A stretch of 45,056 bases of DNA, taken from positions 1 through 45,056 of the forward strand of contig ONPL01000005.1 in assembly GCA_900319705.1 (NCBI GenBank). The letters run 5' to 3'. The notes below the pieces were generated by a model. It was given only the letters and a program-made list of their open reading frames with translations, was not told where the DNA came from and did not search any database. Positions 28,899 through 37,821 of the stretch are shown in pieces; within the stretch, counting starts at the first letter, position 1; each line of letters starts with the position of its first letter. This stretch comes from an uncultured Pseudomonadota bacterium (GTDB lineage Bacteria; Pseudomonadota; Gammaproteobacteria; Enterobacterales; Succinivibrionaceae). The position numbers and the translations under genes are program-made.

Positions 28899-29927
28899 TT
28901 AAATCAGACTGGTTGTCACAGGATAGCCGCAGTTGATATTGATACACTGCATAGCCTGGGCGGAAGCACCCTTCAGCAGGTTGTCTATCGCAGAACTTAC
29001 AATGAGCATGTTATCCTCACGCTGCCAGTGCAGATCAACAAAAGGTGTAAACTCCACCGATCTGATGGATGACCAGTTAGGCTGTATTCTAACCAGAGGT
29101 TTATCGTCATAAGCACCGTGGTAAGCAGCCGAAATCTGTTCATCTGTCACCCCTTCCTTCAACTTGACATAGATGGTTGCCAGAATTCCTCTCTTGAAAT
29201 TTCCGAGATGCGGCTGAAACAGAACCTTCTGTCCGAGATGATGACTGATCTCAGGACGGTGTCTGTGTCCGAACACTCCGTACATGTTCAGACTCACTTC
29301 ACAGAAACTTGATGTCAGGGATGCCTTGCGTCCGGAACCGGATACACCTGAAACCGCATTGATAATAGGCATTGTATCAGGATCAATAAGTCCTGCATTG
29401 AACAGAGGTTTCAGCGCTGTGAGGGATGCGGTAGGATAGCATCCAGGAACAGCAATCAGCTTGGCATCTCTGATCTGATCGGCATTCCATTCAGCAAGAC
29501 CGTAAACGGCACTCTCCAGCCAGTCAAGGTTGGTATGTTTGAAATTGTAGTATTTTTCATAAAAATCCGGATCGTTAACTCTGTAGGCACCGGAAAGATC
29601 GAATACGCGCTTGGTATCATCGGTAATGAATTCAGGAGCGATTTTCATACTTACTTCATGTGCAGTGCACAGGCAGATGATATCGGCATTCTGTTTGATA
29701 TCATTCATTGCCTTCTGATCATCATCCAGCGGGATGAGTTCCTGATCAACCAGGGAACTGTACATCGGATACAGTTCCGAAAATCTTCTGTGTGCATCCT
29801 TAGAAGTGGATGAAACATATAAACCGTATAAATCCAAATAAGGGTGTTTCTGTACCAGATTTGCTAACTCTGCACCTGCATATCCACTTGCACCTATGAT
29901 TGCAACCTTTGGATGTTGTTGTTGCAT
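28899..29927 (-). CDS. argC: N-acetyl-gamma-glutamyl-phosphate reductase
   Basis: 342 residues. It reduces N-acetylglutamyl phosphate with NADPH. The Rossmann motif VAIIGASGYAGAELANL lies at the N-terminus. The catalytic cysteine is in VPGCYPTASLTALKP, and the NAVSGVSGSGRKAS and FGHRHRPEISHHLG blocks are standard. The ATG at 29927 has a strong AGGAG; an in-frame ATG at 29951 lacks one. It is the first gene of the arg operon. I see no convincing ArgR box upstream. Confidence 0.95.
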   Translation of the reverse strand: MQQQHPKVAIIGASGYAGAELANLVQKHPYLDLYGLYVSSTSKDAHRRFSELYPMYSSLVDQELIPLDDDQKAMNDIKQNADIICLCTAHEVSMKIAPEFITDDTKRVFDLSGAYRVNDPDFYEKYYNFKHTNLDWLESAVYGLAEWNADQIRDAKLIAVPGCYPTASLTALKPLFNAGLIDPDTMPIINAVSGVSGSGRKASLTSSFCEVSLNMYGVFGHRHRPEISHHLGQKVLFQPHLGNFKRGILATIYVKLKEGVTDEQISAAYHGAYDDKPLVRIQPNWSSIRSVEFTPFVDLHWQREDNMLIVSSAIDNLLKGASAQAMQCININCGYPVTTSLI

Positions 29928-30299
29928 AAAAGCTCCTAAAGTTTTAATCAACTTTTTATCAAATATATAAAAAATAAAATCCTTGCTTGAAACTGTTTAT
30001 TTCAAACAATATGGAAACGACTTAAACACAAACTCTTGCCTAACTTTAATTATGCCATAAATCATACTTCGATGTTATATATTTTTTGAACAAAATTGCA
30101 TGTACACTTAATTTTTTTCACTATTAATCAACATTTCTTTATTTTTATACAGTTAAACCCGCCATAATGACCATTTTCCCTTCTCTGACAGGGCGGCGGG
30201 TACGCCGCCGCTAAAGCGACACCTACTGGCGGTCCGCAGTCATATTCAACCGGCCGGAGCTCCACCAAAAAATAATTTAATTTTTATAAAAAAAAATTG
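29928..30299. other. Divergent argC / decarboxylase intergenic region
   Basis: There is no gene in this 370-base stretch. It is very AT-rich except for a GC-rich island (30191-30263). An inverted repeat TTGAAA-7-TTTCAA at 29987-30005 lies within the argC leader and is a candidate operator. On the minus strand CATAAT with a TG extension at about 30052-30057 may be the argC -10. Confidence 0.4.
30192..30209. repeat. GC-rich hairpin in AT-rich spacer
   Basis: GGCGGCG and CGCCGCC pair perfectly around a GGTA loop. No T run follows on either strand. Palindromes CCGGCCGG (30250-30257) and GGAGCTCC (30256-30263) lie close by. It could be a REP-like unit or a protein-binding site. Confidence 0.4.
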
Positions 30300-30327
30300 T
30301 TGCAACGCGGTACATTTTCCCTATAAT
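30300..30327 (+). promoter_or_regulatory. Promoter of the ornithine decarboxylase gene
   Basis: TTGCAA (30300-30305) and a perfect TATAAT (30322-30327) are 16 bases apart. The start near 30334 gives an 86-base leader. Confidence 0.75.
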
Positions 30328-30349
30328 GACTGAGATTTTTTACTAAGCG

Positions 30350-30395
30350 GTCCGACCCGGCTTCGGACATTTTTCAGGTCTGTGGCAAAGCCACA
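30350..30395 (+). promoter_or_regulatory. Tandem hairpins in the decarboxylase leader, candidate attenuator
   Basis: Hairpin 1 pairs GTCCGA with TCGGAC (30350-30368) and is followed by five T residues. Hairpin 2 pairs TGTGGC with GCCACA across an AAA loop (30381-30395) and is followed by three T residues. Both lie between the promoter and the ribosome site, where they could control transcription or translation. No known riboswitch class is recognised. Confidence 0.45.
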
Positions 30396-30419
30396 TTTGC
30401 GAGGTGTAATTAAAAAATA

Positions 30420-31580
30420 ATGAACAATCTCCTTAATACAGAACTTAATTATCAGGATCTCGTTTCCAAATATGGTTCACCACTACTCGTGCTTGATAAG
30501 GCCACTGTTAGACATCAGTATCGAGCTCTCAAATCTGCCCTTCCGGGCGTAACCCTTCATTATGCGCTTAAACCGCTGCCTCACGACACTCTGATTGATG
30601 TGCTCGAAGAGGAAGGGGCATGCTTTGATCTGGCTTCCAACGGTGAAGTTGATATCATGATCAGACACGGTATCGATCCTGATAAATGCATCCACACTCA
30701 TCCTATTAAAAAGATGAACGATATCGCATACGCACTCAATTACGGCTGCAGAATCTTCGTTGCCGATAATGTATGCGAACTGGAGAAGCTGGCCGCATTC
30801 AAGGATCAGGTTAAAGTTATGATCCGTGTAAGCTTCCCTAATCCTGAGACCAAAGTGGATCTGTCAAAGAAGTTCGGAGCTCTTCCGGAAGAAGTTCTTC
30901 CTCTTCTGCAGACTGCAGTTTCCCTCGGAATTGAAGTCTACGGTCTTTCATTCCACGTAGGTTCACAGGTTAAGACCTCAAAGAGACACGTTGAAGCAGT
31001 GAATGCATGTTCTGAAATCATCAGCGAGGCCCGCAGAAACAATATCAACATAAATGTTCTTGATATCGGCGGCGGTTTCCCTGTTGATTACGAAAATGCC
31101 GGCGAGACCGACATCAGAGAGTTCTGTAAACCGATCGTGGAGGCTCTGTCAAACATTCCTGATAACATCAGAGTTATTGCAGAACCAGGCAGATTCATTG
31201 CTGCTCCTTCCATGGTGGGGATCTGTTCCGTAACCGGCAAGAGCATGCGTTTCGGAAAACCATGGTACTACCTTGATGACGGTGTGTACTGCAGCTACTC
31301 CGGTCAGATTTTTGATCACGTAGTATATCCTAAATTCACCCAGAAAATCGGGGCAATCAATTTCTCTGTGCTGGCAGGTCCTACCTGTGACAGTATTGAT
31401 ATTATTGCTGAAGATATTCCTCTGCCGGAACTGGATGTCGGTGATCTGATTATCGGTAAAATGATGGGTGCATACACCATCGCAACTGCCACCGATTTCA
31501 ACTTTATTCCTCGCGCCAAGATCGTTGAAGTGGATCTTGAAAGAGAACCTCTCAGCATCAATATAGAAATGGTTGCCTGA
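30420..31580 (+). CDS. PLP fold-III ornithine (or lysine/ornithine) decarboxylase
   Basis: 386 residues. It belongs to the alanine-racemase-fold decarboxylases, related to eukaryotic-type ODC. The PLP lysine is in LHYALKPLPH. The phosphate-binding GGGFPVDYE and EPGRFIAAPS are present, and the catalytic cysteine lies in GPTCDSID near residue 322. The expected reaction is ornithine to putrescine, the entry to polyamine synthesis; lysine use is possible because dual-specific relatives exist in Vibrio. The Shine-Dalgarno GAGG lies about 15 bases from the ATG, an unusually long spacing. It is divergent from argC, whose pathway supplies ornithine, and is followed by a strong terminator. Confidence 0.9.
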   Translation: MNNLLNTELNYQDLVSKYGSPLLVLDKATVRHQYRALKSALPGVTLHYALKPLPHDTLIDVLEEEGACFDLASNGEVDIMIRHGIDPDKCIHTHPIKKMNDIAYALNYGCRIFVADNVCELEKLAAFKDQVKVMIRVSFPNPETKVDLSKKFGALPEEVLPLLQTAVSLGIEVYGLSFHVGSQVKTSKRHVEAVNACSEIISEARRNNININVLDIGGGFPVDYENAGETDIREFCKPIVEALSNIPDNIRVIAEPGRFIAAPSMVGICSVTGKSMRFGKPWYYLDDGVYCSYSGQIFDHVVYPKFTQKIGAINFSVLAGPTCDSIDIIAEDIPLPELDVGDLIIGKMMGAYTIATATDFNFIPRAKIVEVDLEREPLSINIEMVA

Positions 31581-31607
31581 AATACACTTCACGGCAGATG
31601 ATTGCAA

Positions 31608-31644
31608 AAGTGCAGGTTGACTACAACCTGCACTTCTTTTTTTC
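31608..31644 (+). terminator. Strong Rho-independent terminator after the decarboxylase
   Basis: A 12-bp perfect stem, AAGTGCAGGTTG/CAACCTGCACTT, with an ACTA loop and a run of seven or eight T residues, about 28 bases after the stop. Confidence 0.95.
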
Positions 31645-31915
31645 TCTCAATACGCTCCTGAATTTCCTGCATCAAAACCTGTTTCAGATCATATAGGTTC
31701 AAACAGCATACGTCAGCCCGGAGCCGTTCCTGCGGAACATTTTCATGAAAACCGTTGCAATATAGTGTACACTAGCACAGATCACTGATATTTGACTCTG
31801 AACACTCTCATAACCTTGCTCCGCTCAGGAAAAAGTTACTGACGGCGGTTAGGGCAGAAAAGTTCAGCATGCAACCGGATGTGCACGTAGTAACAATAGA
31901 GTTCCAGGACTGAAA
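31645..31915. other. argE upstream region with a 12-bp palindrome
   Basis: No gene is seen. TAGTGTACACTA (31763-31774) is a perfect palindrome next to TTGCAA and could be an operator. I cannot assign a confident promoter. AGGA precedes the argE ATG. Confidence 0.35.
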
Positions 31916-33067
31916 ATGAATAAAACAGATTTTTTAAATTTACTCGCAAAAATTGTTAAAACCCGAACCATCAGCAGCGACAATCCCAATGAAGACTGCT
32001 CCAATATGGAGCTGGTAGAACTTCTGAAAAATGAGGCAGCAAGACGCAACGGCATCTGTACAGAGGATGTTGTGCTGACCCGACCAAACAAAAACAATCT
32101 GCTTATTCGTTTCGGTAACGGAACCGGAGGAATTCTCTTCTCGGGACACACCGACACCGTTCCCTACGACCGATCAAAGTGGAAAACCGATCCTTTTATT
32201 ATGAAAGAGGAAGAGGATCGCTATACCGGACTCGGTATTATCGATATGAAAGGATTTTTCGCCCATGTGTTCGCCGCCCTCGACAGCATAAACCTCAAGC
32301 AGCTTATCAGGCCTGTCTATATTCTCGCCACAGTTGACGAGGAGACTACCATGGTTGGCGCAAACATGTTTTCAAACAAAGAGCAGAACATTCAACCGGA
32401 TTTCTGTCTGATCGGTGAACCAACCTCCCTTTATCCGGTAATCCAGCACAAGGGATATATGGCCTACCGCCTGACTGTAACAGGAAAAAGCGGCCACAGT
32501 TCCAATCCGGCACTTGGTGTTAACGCCATCTATACCATGAACCGGATCATCGAACAGCTGATGATTTTTGAAAATGAACTGAGAAGCCACTACAGCGAGC
32601 CTGGATTCGATATACCATACCCGACCATGAATATCGGCGCTATCAGCGGCGGCGACAGTCCAAACAGGATCTGCGGTGAATGCGAGATCCTCTTCGATAT
32701 AAGACCGCTGGTATCAACACCGTGCACCATGATTGAAAACAGGATCCGGGAAATAATAAACAAGATCCCGAAACAGGAAAATCTCGAGATCCAACTGACC
32801 GCTCTTTACGATCACATTGAACCGTTTAAAACAGAACCGGACAATGAGTACATAAAATACCTGGAGGAACTTACCGGACACCGGGCAATTTCAGTAAATT
32901 ACTGTACCGAGGCATCATTCCTCAAAAATTTGAACTGTCCTCTTGCCATCTGCGGGATCGGGAGTATAGACAACGCTCATCAGCCGAACGAATATCTGCC
33001 TAAAAACGATTTGGAGAATTATCACAGGATCCTTGCAGAGCTGATCAAAAAAATCTGCATGAACTGA
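31916..33067 (+). CDS. argE: Acetylornithine deacetylase
   Basis: 383 residues (E. coli ArgE 383). It removes the acetyl group from N-acetylornithine to give ornithine, completing the linear arginine route with ArgB and ArgC. M20 metallopeptidase motifs are in place: FSGHTDTVP with a zinc histidine, GLGIIDMKGF with the bridging aspartate, ATVDEETT with the catalytic glutamate, IGEPTSLYP, and the dimerisation-domain KSGHSSNP. It lies apart from argCBFG, behind the decarboxylase, on the plus strand. It converges with the PseG-like gene 41 bases later. Confidence 0.92.
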   Translation: MNKTDFLNLLAKIVKTRTISSDNPNEDCSNMELVELLKNEAARRNGICTEDVVLTRPNKNNLLIRFGNGTGGILFSGHTDTVPYDRSKWKTDPFIMKEEEDRYTGLGIIDMKGFFAHVFAALDSINLKQLIRPVYILATVDEETTMVGANMFSNKEQNIQPDFCLIGEPTSLYPVIQHKGYMAYRLTVTGKSGHSSNPALGVNAIYTMNRIIEQLMIFENELRSHYSEPGFDIPYPTMNIGAISGGDSPNRICGECEILFDIRPLVSTPCTMIENRIREIINKIPKQENLEIQLTALYDHIEPFKTEPDNEYIKYLEELTGHRAISVNYCTEASFLKNLNCPLAICGIGSIDNAHQPNEYLPKNDLENYHRILAELIKKICMN

Positions 33068-33108
33068 CCGGAATACCGCTGCAGAATATACTGACTCAGA
33101 ACGTAGTC

Positions 33109-34164
33109 TCAGTTCCGGCCTGTCATGCCGGGGCTGCTGCACAGTCCGATAATTTTACGGCAGATCCGGTCCGTACCTCTTCCGTCTATGCGCAGCTGAA
33201 TCTCCCTTCCCATTGTCTGCAGTTTTTCAGGATCTGCAATCATTTCCTCCAGATTTTTCTCAACAGATTCTTCAATACCCAGGCACCTGGCATCACCGCA
33301 GTACCGGATCAGTCCTAGCTGGTGCATGGTCCTTCCGACACTGAGCTGATTGTCTGCAATGGCGAATGCCACTGCAGGAAGTCCGCATGCACACATTTCA
33401 TACAATGTGGTACCGCAGGCTGATACGGCAAGCATGGAATTTTTCATCAGTTCAGCCATATCCATAGTATTTCGCAGTACCGTTACTCTTTCAGGATAAA
33501 GTTCCTCCAACTGTCTTAACCGTGGATAGTTCACATTGAGCGCGCCGCTGACTGCAGTGAAACAGAAGGAAGCCAGTCCTGAGTTTCTGACAAATCTGTC
33601 CAGCAGCCGGTACTGAAGATTAAGCGGGTCTGTCCCGCCGGTGGTGATCAGGATCCGGCGCGGCCGTTCAGAGTTCCTGCTGCAGTTTCTGAACTCATCC
33701 CGCATCGGACAGTACTCAAGACCGCAGCATACTTCAGTGTCTCGATCACGATAACGCTGCAGATATCTGCCGTAGTCAGTTTCCGGGATACAGTGAATCA
33801 ACATTGAAACATCATAGATTTCTTTTGCCAGATCATCAAAGTAGACCACCGGCAGATGTTTGTGCAGAACGGCCAGGTAAAAGGACGAGGCAAAATAGGT
33901 ATCAACCAGAAGCAGATCTGTCTGCTCCTCCCGAAGGAGCCTTATGAGTGACTGAATTTCTGAATCAGGACGTCGCCAGTCGGAATTCAACACTCTGCAA
34001 GGGTATTTCGTCACCGCAGGATATGACGACAGAACCTCCGGTTCGGCAAAAACAAAGACAACCTCAGCACCTTCCTCAGTCAGATGGGAGGCAATCGCAA
34101 GACAGCGGAACAGATGGCCGGTGGCTATCTGTCCGTTTGCATCTGTACGAATTGCAATTTTCAT
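33109..34164 (-). CDS. PseG-like UDP-sugar hydrolase (pseudaminic acid pathway family)
   Basis: 351 residues with a GT-B fold. RTDANGQIATGHLFRCLAIA matches the PseG N-terminal motif with its catalytic histidine. DDLAKE and, in the C-terminal half, LITTGGTDP and SACGTTLYEMCACGLPAVAFA bind the nucleotide. PseG removes UDP from the altrose intermediate of pseudaminic acid, a sugar used for flagellin or surface decoration. No other pse genes or a flagellin are nearby, so this is an orphan copy. It could instead be a SpsG-like relative acting on another UDP-sugar. Its composition is more GC-rich than the neighbouring AT-rich spacers. Confidence 0.8.
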   Translation of the reverse strand: MKIAIRTDANGQIATGHLFRCLAIASHLTEEGAEVVFVFAEPEVLSSYPAVTKYPCRVLNSDWRRPDSEIQSLIRLLREEQTDLLLVDTYFASSFYLAVLHKHLPVVYFDDLAKEIYDVSMLIHCIPETDYGRYLQRYRDRDTEVCCGLEYCPMRDEFRNCSRNSERPRRILITTGGTDPLNLQYRLLDRFVRNSGLASFCFTAVSGALNVNYPRLRQLEELYPERVTVLRNTMDMAELMKNSMLAVSACGTTLYEMCACGLPAVAFAIADNQLSVGRTMHQLGLIRYCGDARCLGIEESVEKNLEEMIADPEKLQTMGREIQLRIDGRGTDRICRKIIGLCSSPGMTGRN

Positions 34165-34250
34165 AGTAACTGTTCCTGAAACTTAAGCGGACACCTGCAT
34201 TTAAAAAGCAGAAAAATGCGCTGCTCCGTGAAAAATTTCCAGTCCGACCG

Positions 34251-34288
34251 TAAAGCAAAGCGGCCATGCTTATGACTAGCACAGCCGC
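34251..34288 (-). terminator. Predicted terminator of the gsp operon
   Basis: GCGGCTGTGC (34279-34288) pairs with GCATGGCCGC (34260-34269) as ten base pairs with two wobbles, followed by TTTGCTTT, about 70 bases past the gspN stop. Confidence 0.5.
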
Positions 34289-34356
34289 ATCAGATCCGCC
34301 GGACCGGTGAAAGAAAAAGCAGTTCCTGGTTCACGGTCCGTAGATCTATCAGATTA

Positions 34357-35127
34357 TCAGTAGGTAAACTGTCCCTGGTATACTATTTCATATGTCCCCG
34401 TCGGATTCATTTTTCCAAACATCTGCAGCAGCATGGAAACCTCATTTTTATGAGTTTCCTTTGGTTTGGCAAATGCACGGACCACATATGCACGCTTCGG
34501 CAGATCATATTCCATGTTGCCGTCAAGAGTAAAATACTCATTATCCGCTTTCATCATTTTCGCGATAAGCAGACCGTTACGGCAGTTAAGATCTATTTTG
34601 GAACTTCCCAGGTCGAATTCCCCCATCGGGGTGAATACGATGACACCGTCAAGATCTACACTTCCCTTGAGCTTGCGGCACTTGTTGATGCTGAGCATGG
34701 CTTCATCAAGACTCAGATCAATGTTGCCGGACACTTTAACCGGAAGAGTGTATTTCACGTACTTTAAAAAGTTGGCAAAGGAAATCTTCATTTTAACCGA
34801 ATCAAAATTAAAAGATCCGTCGCTGTTGAACTGTACATTGCCTGATCCGTTCATGCCCTGAGGATCTTTAATAATCAGAGTAAGCTGTTTGGTTATCAGC
34901 CCCCACAGAGAAGTCTTCCATCGTACATTTTCATATGAATACTTCTCTACTGTTACACTGTCGGCTTCACCGTCAAAGAGCGTTCCGCTCACACCCACCA
35001 GTGAAATATTTTTCGGAGGAGGCACCAGCTTCAGCACCTTGTTGGCAGGTGCAATTTGAAAAACAAAATAAACAAAGAAGATCAGGAAAACTGCAACCCC
35101 AATCAGTATTTTATGGATTTTCTTCAT
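34357..35127 (-). CDS. gspN: Type II secretion system protein N
   Basis: 256 residues. A single N-terminal membrane segment (ILIGVAVFLIFFVYFVFQ) is followed by a periplasmic beta-rich domain. The N-terminal GVSGTLFDGEADSV and WKTSLWGLITKQLTLIIKDP match GspN proteins, and the C-terminal MGKMNPTG-type FGKMNPTGTYEIVYQGQF is typical. GspN is an accessory subunit present in some T2SS operons; its exact job is not established. It is the last gene, 9 bases after gspM and ahead of a terminator. Confidence 0.85.
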   Translation of the reverse strand: MKKIHKILIGVAVFLIFFVYFVFQIAPANKVLKLVPPPKNISLVGVSGTLFDGEADSVTVEKYSYENVRWKTSLWGLITKQLTLIIKDPQGMNGSGNVQFNSDGSFNFDSVKMKISFANFLKYVKYTLPVKVSGNIDLSLDEAMLSINKCRKLKGSVDLDGVIVFTPMGEFDLGSSKIDLNCRNGLLIAKMMKADNEYFTLDGNMEYDLPKRAYVVRAFAKPKETHKNEVSMLLQMFGKMNPTGTYEIVYQGQFTY

Positions 35128-35136
35128 GCTCCTCTC

Positions 35137-35637
35137 CTAAATTCTTCCCACCATCAGCCTTTTGACTTTAATACTGTTGCTGTCAACCGCGTTAATCTCT
35201 ATACCGTCAACATAGATGGCATATTTCTTTTCCAGATCTTCAAGAAAACAGAACAAATCAACAGAATCTATTTTTTCGATCTCGATGCTGACAACCTTTT
35301 TCCCTGATTTAACCATTTTAGTCACAACAATCTGACGTTCTTTGGCAACTTTATCAATCGCAGCCTCCAGACTGGTGGTAAGATCTGCCGCTACAGCCGT
35401 ATTGGTGGTTTTCTGTGCTGTGGAATAATTGGCAATGGTACGGTAGTCCCTCTCATAGTTAACGGTCTTGGTCTGCAGGGTGGAGATCCTGCTCTGGATC
35501 GGATAAACCATCACAAGGTAAACAATCACTATTCCAACAACCACCGAGATGGCAGCTGCAGCCATGCGCTGTTTTTCATTCATTGACTGCCAGCGTTTAT
35601 CAAGATTTCTGAGGAATTCAATGATTTTCTTTTTCAT
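35137..35637 (-). CDS. gspM: Type II secretion system protein M
   Basis: 166 residues. A short cytosolic start (LDKRWQSMNEKQRMAAAAIS) precedes one membrane helix at about residues 25-45. A periplasmic coiled coil and a small ferredoxin-like domain follow. GspM pairs with GspL in the inner-membrane platform. It begins one base after the gspL stop. Confidence 0.88.
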   Translation of the reverse strand: MKKKIIEFLRNLDKRWQSMNEKQRMAAAAISVVVGIVIVYLVMVYPIQSRISTLQTKTVNYERDYRTIANYSTAQKTTNTAVAADLTTSLEAAIDKVAKERQIVVTKMVKSGKKVVSIEIEKIDSVDLFCFLEDLEKKYAIYVDGIEINAVDSNSIKVKRLMVGRI

Positions 35638-35638
35638 T

Positions 35639-36823
35639 CTACTTCACCTCCTTTACTACCAGACTCAGCGTTTTTATGCCGTTTTTAGTACTTATATCAC
35701 CGTAGTCTGATTCGTAACCCAGCGTCTGAAATGCTTTCTTGATATCTTCCACATTATCAAGATTTTTATAAATCAGTCTGAATTTATATGATTTCTGTCT
35801 GCGATCGTAAGAGAAGTTCTGCAACTGCACCTTGCTGTTGAAACTTCCTGCAACATCAGCCATATGATGAACAAAGCTCTGATCCTTTTCGGTTCCCGCA
35901 TCAATGTTCTGGTTTGTCAACTGTTTGAACTGCAGCATCGGATTGGTGATCTTGGTTACTGAAGGGAACTTGCTTTTAAATATTTTCTTAACATCGGAGC
36001 GGAGTGTCGTTGCCTTGGACTCCAGATGGATCCAGTCGACAATCAGAGCGCCGTAGGAAACAAGCAGCACAGCCGCAACAGCAATTCCCACTTTATACCA
36101 AGGTCTTACCAGCGGATGCTTCCAGATAAAACTTCCTGTTGACTGTACCAGACCGGAAGGGGTTATATTGGATGCAAGAGCACCCTTGGCAATTGCCCCC
36201 ATGGCCAGAGGTACCAGACCGTATACCTTGTCTGCAGGCCACGGAAGTTCTGACAAACAGTAGAAAATCGGCATTTCACCACCGAGTTTGAAATACTGTT
36301 TTGCTATTCTGGTATTCATTACCATACCTGAATTTTTGGAATTCCTGAAGATCAGTTCCCCGTCAAGATCGATAAACGTTACCCGCTTATCCATGAACGG
36401 GATGGTAAAACAGTCAATGGTATACTTGGATGGATGAAGATCCCTGGATTCAAAAATCTGTTTTGCCTGTGAAAAGAACTCTTTTTCATAAGCCATGATA
36501 TCAACCAGGTGGCCTTTAGTTTCAAGGACAACAATCTCCAGATCATCAATATCACTGGAAACTTCCGATTCAATCATGAACGGGATCGATTCCTTCATGC
36601 TCTGGTTGTATTTTTTAGGATATTCTATCCGTTTGAAGAAGAACCTGCTGCACGGCAGAACAACTATCAGATCAAGAGAAAAAAATGAGGACAGGTTACC
36701 CAGTTCTTCCACTCCCTTCAATGTTCCGCTCTGTATTATGCTGCTGTCACGATCTTCGATTACGGCATAGTTGACCACACCTGTCAATGAAACATCAAGA
36801 CGAATCACTAAATGCTGACTCAT
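35639..36823 (-). CDS. gspL: Type II secretion system protein L
   Basis: 394 residues. The cytoplasmic actin-like domain (about 1-235) recruits the GspE ATPase. A membrane helix lies at about 245-265 (GIAVAAVLLVSYGALIVDW), then a periplasmic ferredoxin-like domain. The start overlaps the gspK stop by four bases. Together with GspM and GspF it forms the inner-membrane platform. Confidence 0.9.
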   Translation of the reverse strand: MSQHLVIRLDVSLTGVVNYAVIEDRDSSIIQSGTLKGVEELGNLSSFFSLDLIVVLPCSRFFFKRIEYPKKYNQSMKESIPFMIESEVSSDIDDLEIVVLETKGHLVDIMAYEKEFFSQAKQIFESRDLHPSKYTIDCFTIPFMDKRVTFIDLDGELIFRNSKNSGMVMNTRIAKQYFKLGGEMPIFYCLSELPWPADKVYGLVPLAMGAIAKGALASNITPSGLVQSTGSFIWKHPLVRPWYKVGIAVAAVLLVSYGALIVDWIHLESKATTLRSDVKKIFKSKFPSVTKITNPMLQFKQLTNQNIDAGTEKDQSFVHHMADVAGSFNSKVQLQNFSYDRRQKSYKFRLIYKNLDNVEDIKKAFQTLGYESDYGDISTKNGIKTLSLVVKEVK

Positions 36824-37821
36824 TCTATTCCTCCGTATTCTCTTTTATATAACTCCGCATAGCGGTTCCTTCGTTTGAAGAAGGATCTGTATACCATTGT
36901 GGAGTTATTGTATTCTACCCTGGTGTACATACTGAAAAAGCCGGAATTAACCATTAAAATACTGTTGAAAAAAGCTTTGTTTTTTCTGGTTATTCTGCTT
37001 TCCACCATATCAAGTTTTAAAAACTGACTGATCGATGCCCAACCGTTAATGTCGCGCTGCGAAATCATCTCCAGCGCATCCTCCACTGTAACACTGTCAT
37101 CAAGGAACAGCGCAGCAAGCAGAGGAGATTTGAATTCCGATATTGTATTTACATTAATTTTAAGTTCATTGTTATTAAGAGCACACAGGAAAGGCGCAAT
37201 TCTGCGATATATACTGCCAGACATGCCCTTTGCCGCCCTTATTTCACTAACATCAAAAAGGTATCCGTTCGGGATCAGAAACGGATACGGCTGTCCACGG
37301 TAGAACTGATCCTCCGCACCGAATGTCAGGGTGTTTGAATCACTGTCGACCATATCGGTAATCGAATCAGCAACCTCCTCGGCATTATCAGCCGGGATCT
37401 GCAGAAATACCATCAGCCGGTAGAGCACCTCCCTGGCAAGATTGATCCTGTTGTCGCTGTCGTCCCTCGCGGTATAGAGGGAATTACCGAGGGCATTGAT
37501 GTTCAGACAGGAATAATCGTCCTGCACATAGCCTCTGATTGTTCCGCCATCGACTTCAAAACTCCGTTCCGGCGCCGCCCAGTAGCCGCTCAGATTAATG
37601 GTGTTATGATTATCCTCGAAATCCTGGTGAAGCACTCGGGCCGCCAGTTCCTCGGAAGCCACCCCGTACCATTTGGTCTGTATTCCATTAATAAAGTTTG
37701 CCGTACGCAGGAATTCACTGTTGTACTTCACGGTAATATTGGTGGACACGATTACCATTACTGATAAGATCAGCAGCACAACAATTATTGCAGAACCGTG
37801 TTCATTATTATGCCTATTCAT
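36820..37821 (-). CDS. gspK: Type II secretion system minor pseudopilin GspK
   Basis: 333 residues. The prepilin leader MNRHNNEHG is cleaved before SAIIVVLLILSVMVIVSTN, the hydrophobic assembly helix. I start at 37821 because that ATG overlaps the gspJ stop as ATGAATAG and gives a normal leader; an ATG at 37866 would add an atypical extension. The globular domain contains DDYSCLNINALG, TDMVDSD and DEFRP-like GAEDQF elements typical of GspK, which caps the pseudopilus tip with GspI and GspJ. GspK characteristically lacks the glutamate at position 5 of the mature helix, as here. Confidence 0.9.
   Translation of the reverse strand: MNRHNNEHGSAIIVVLLILSVMVIVSTNITVKYNSEFLRTANFINGIQTKWYGVASEELAARVLHQDFEDNHNTINLSGYWAAPERSFEVDGGTIRGYVQDDYSCLNINALGNSLYTARDDSDNRINLAREVLYRLMVFLQIPADNAEEVADSITDMVDSDSNTLTFGAEDQFYRGQPYPFLIPNGYLFDVSEIRAAKGMSGSIYRRIAPFLCALNNNELKINVNTISEFKSPLLAALFLDDSVTVEDALEMISQRDINGWASISQFLKLDMVESRITRKNKAFFNSILMVNSGFFSMYTRVEYNNSTMVYRSFFKRRNRYAELYKREYGGIE

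Noticed and set aside
29928..30120. ArgR operator boxes upstream of argC
   Set aside because: Inverted repeats such as TATG-8-CATA and TTGAAA-7-TTTCAA were found, but spacing and sequence do not match the ARG box consensus.
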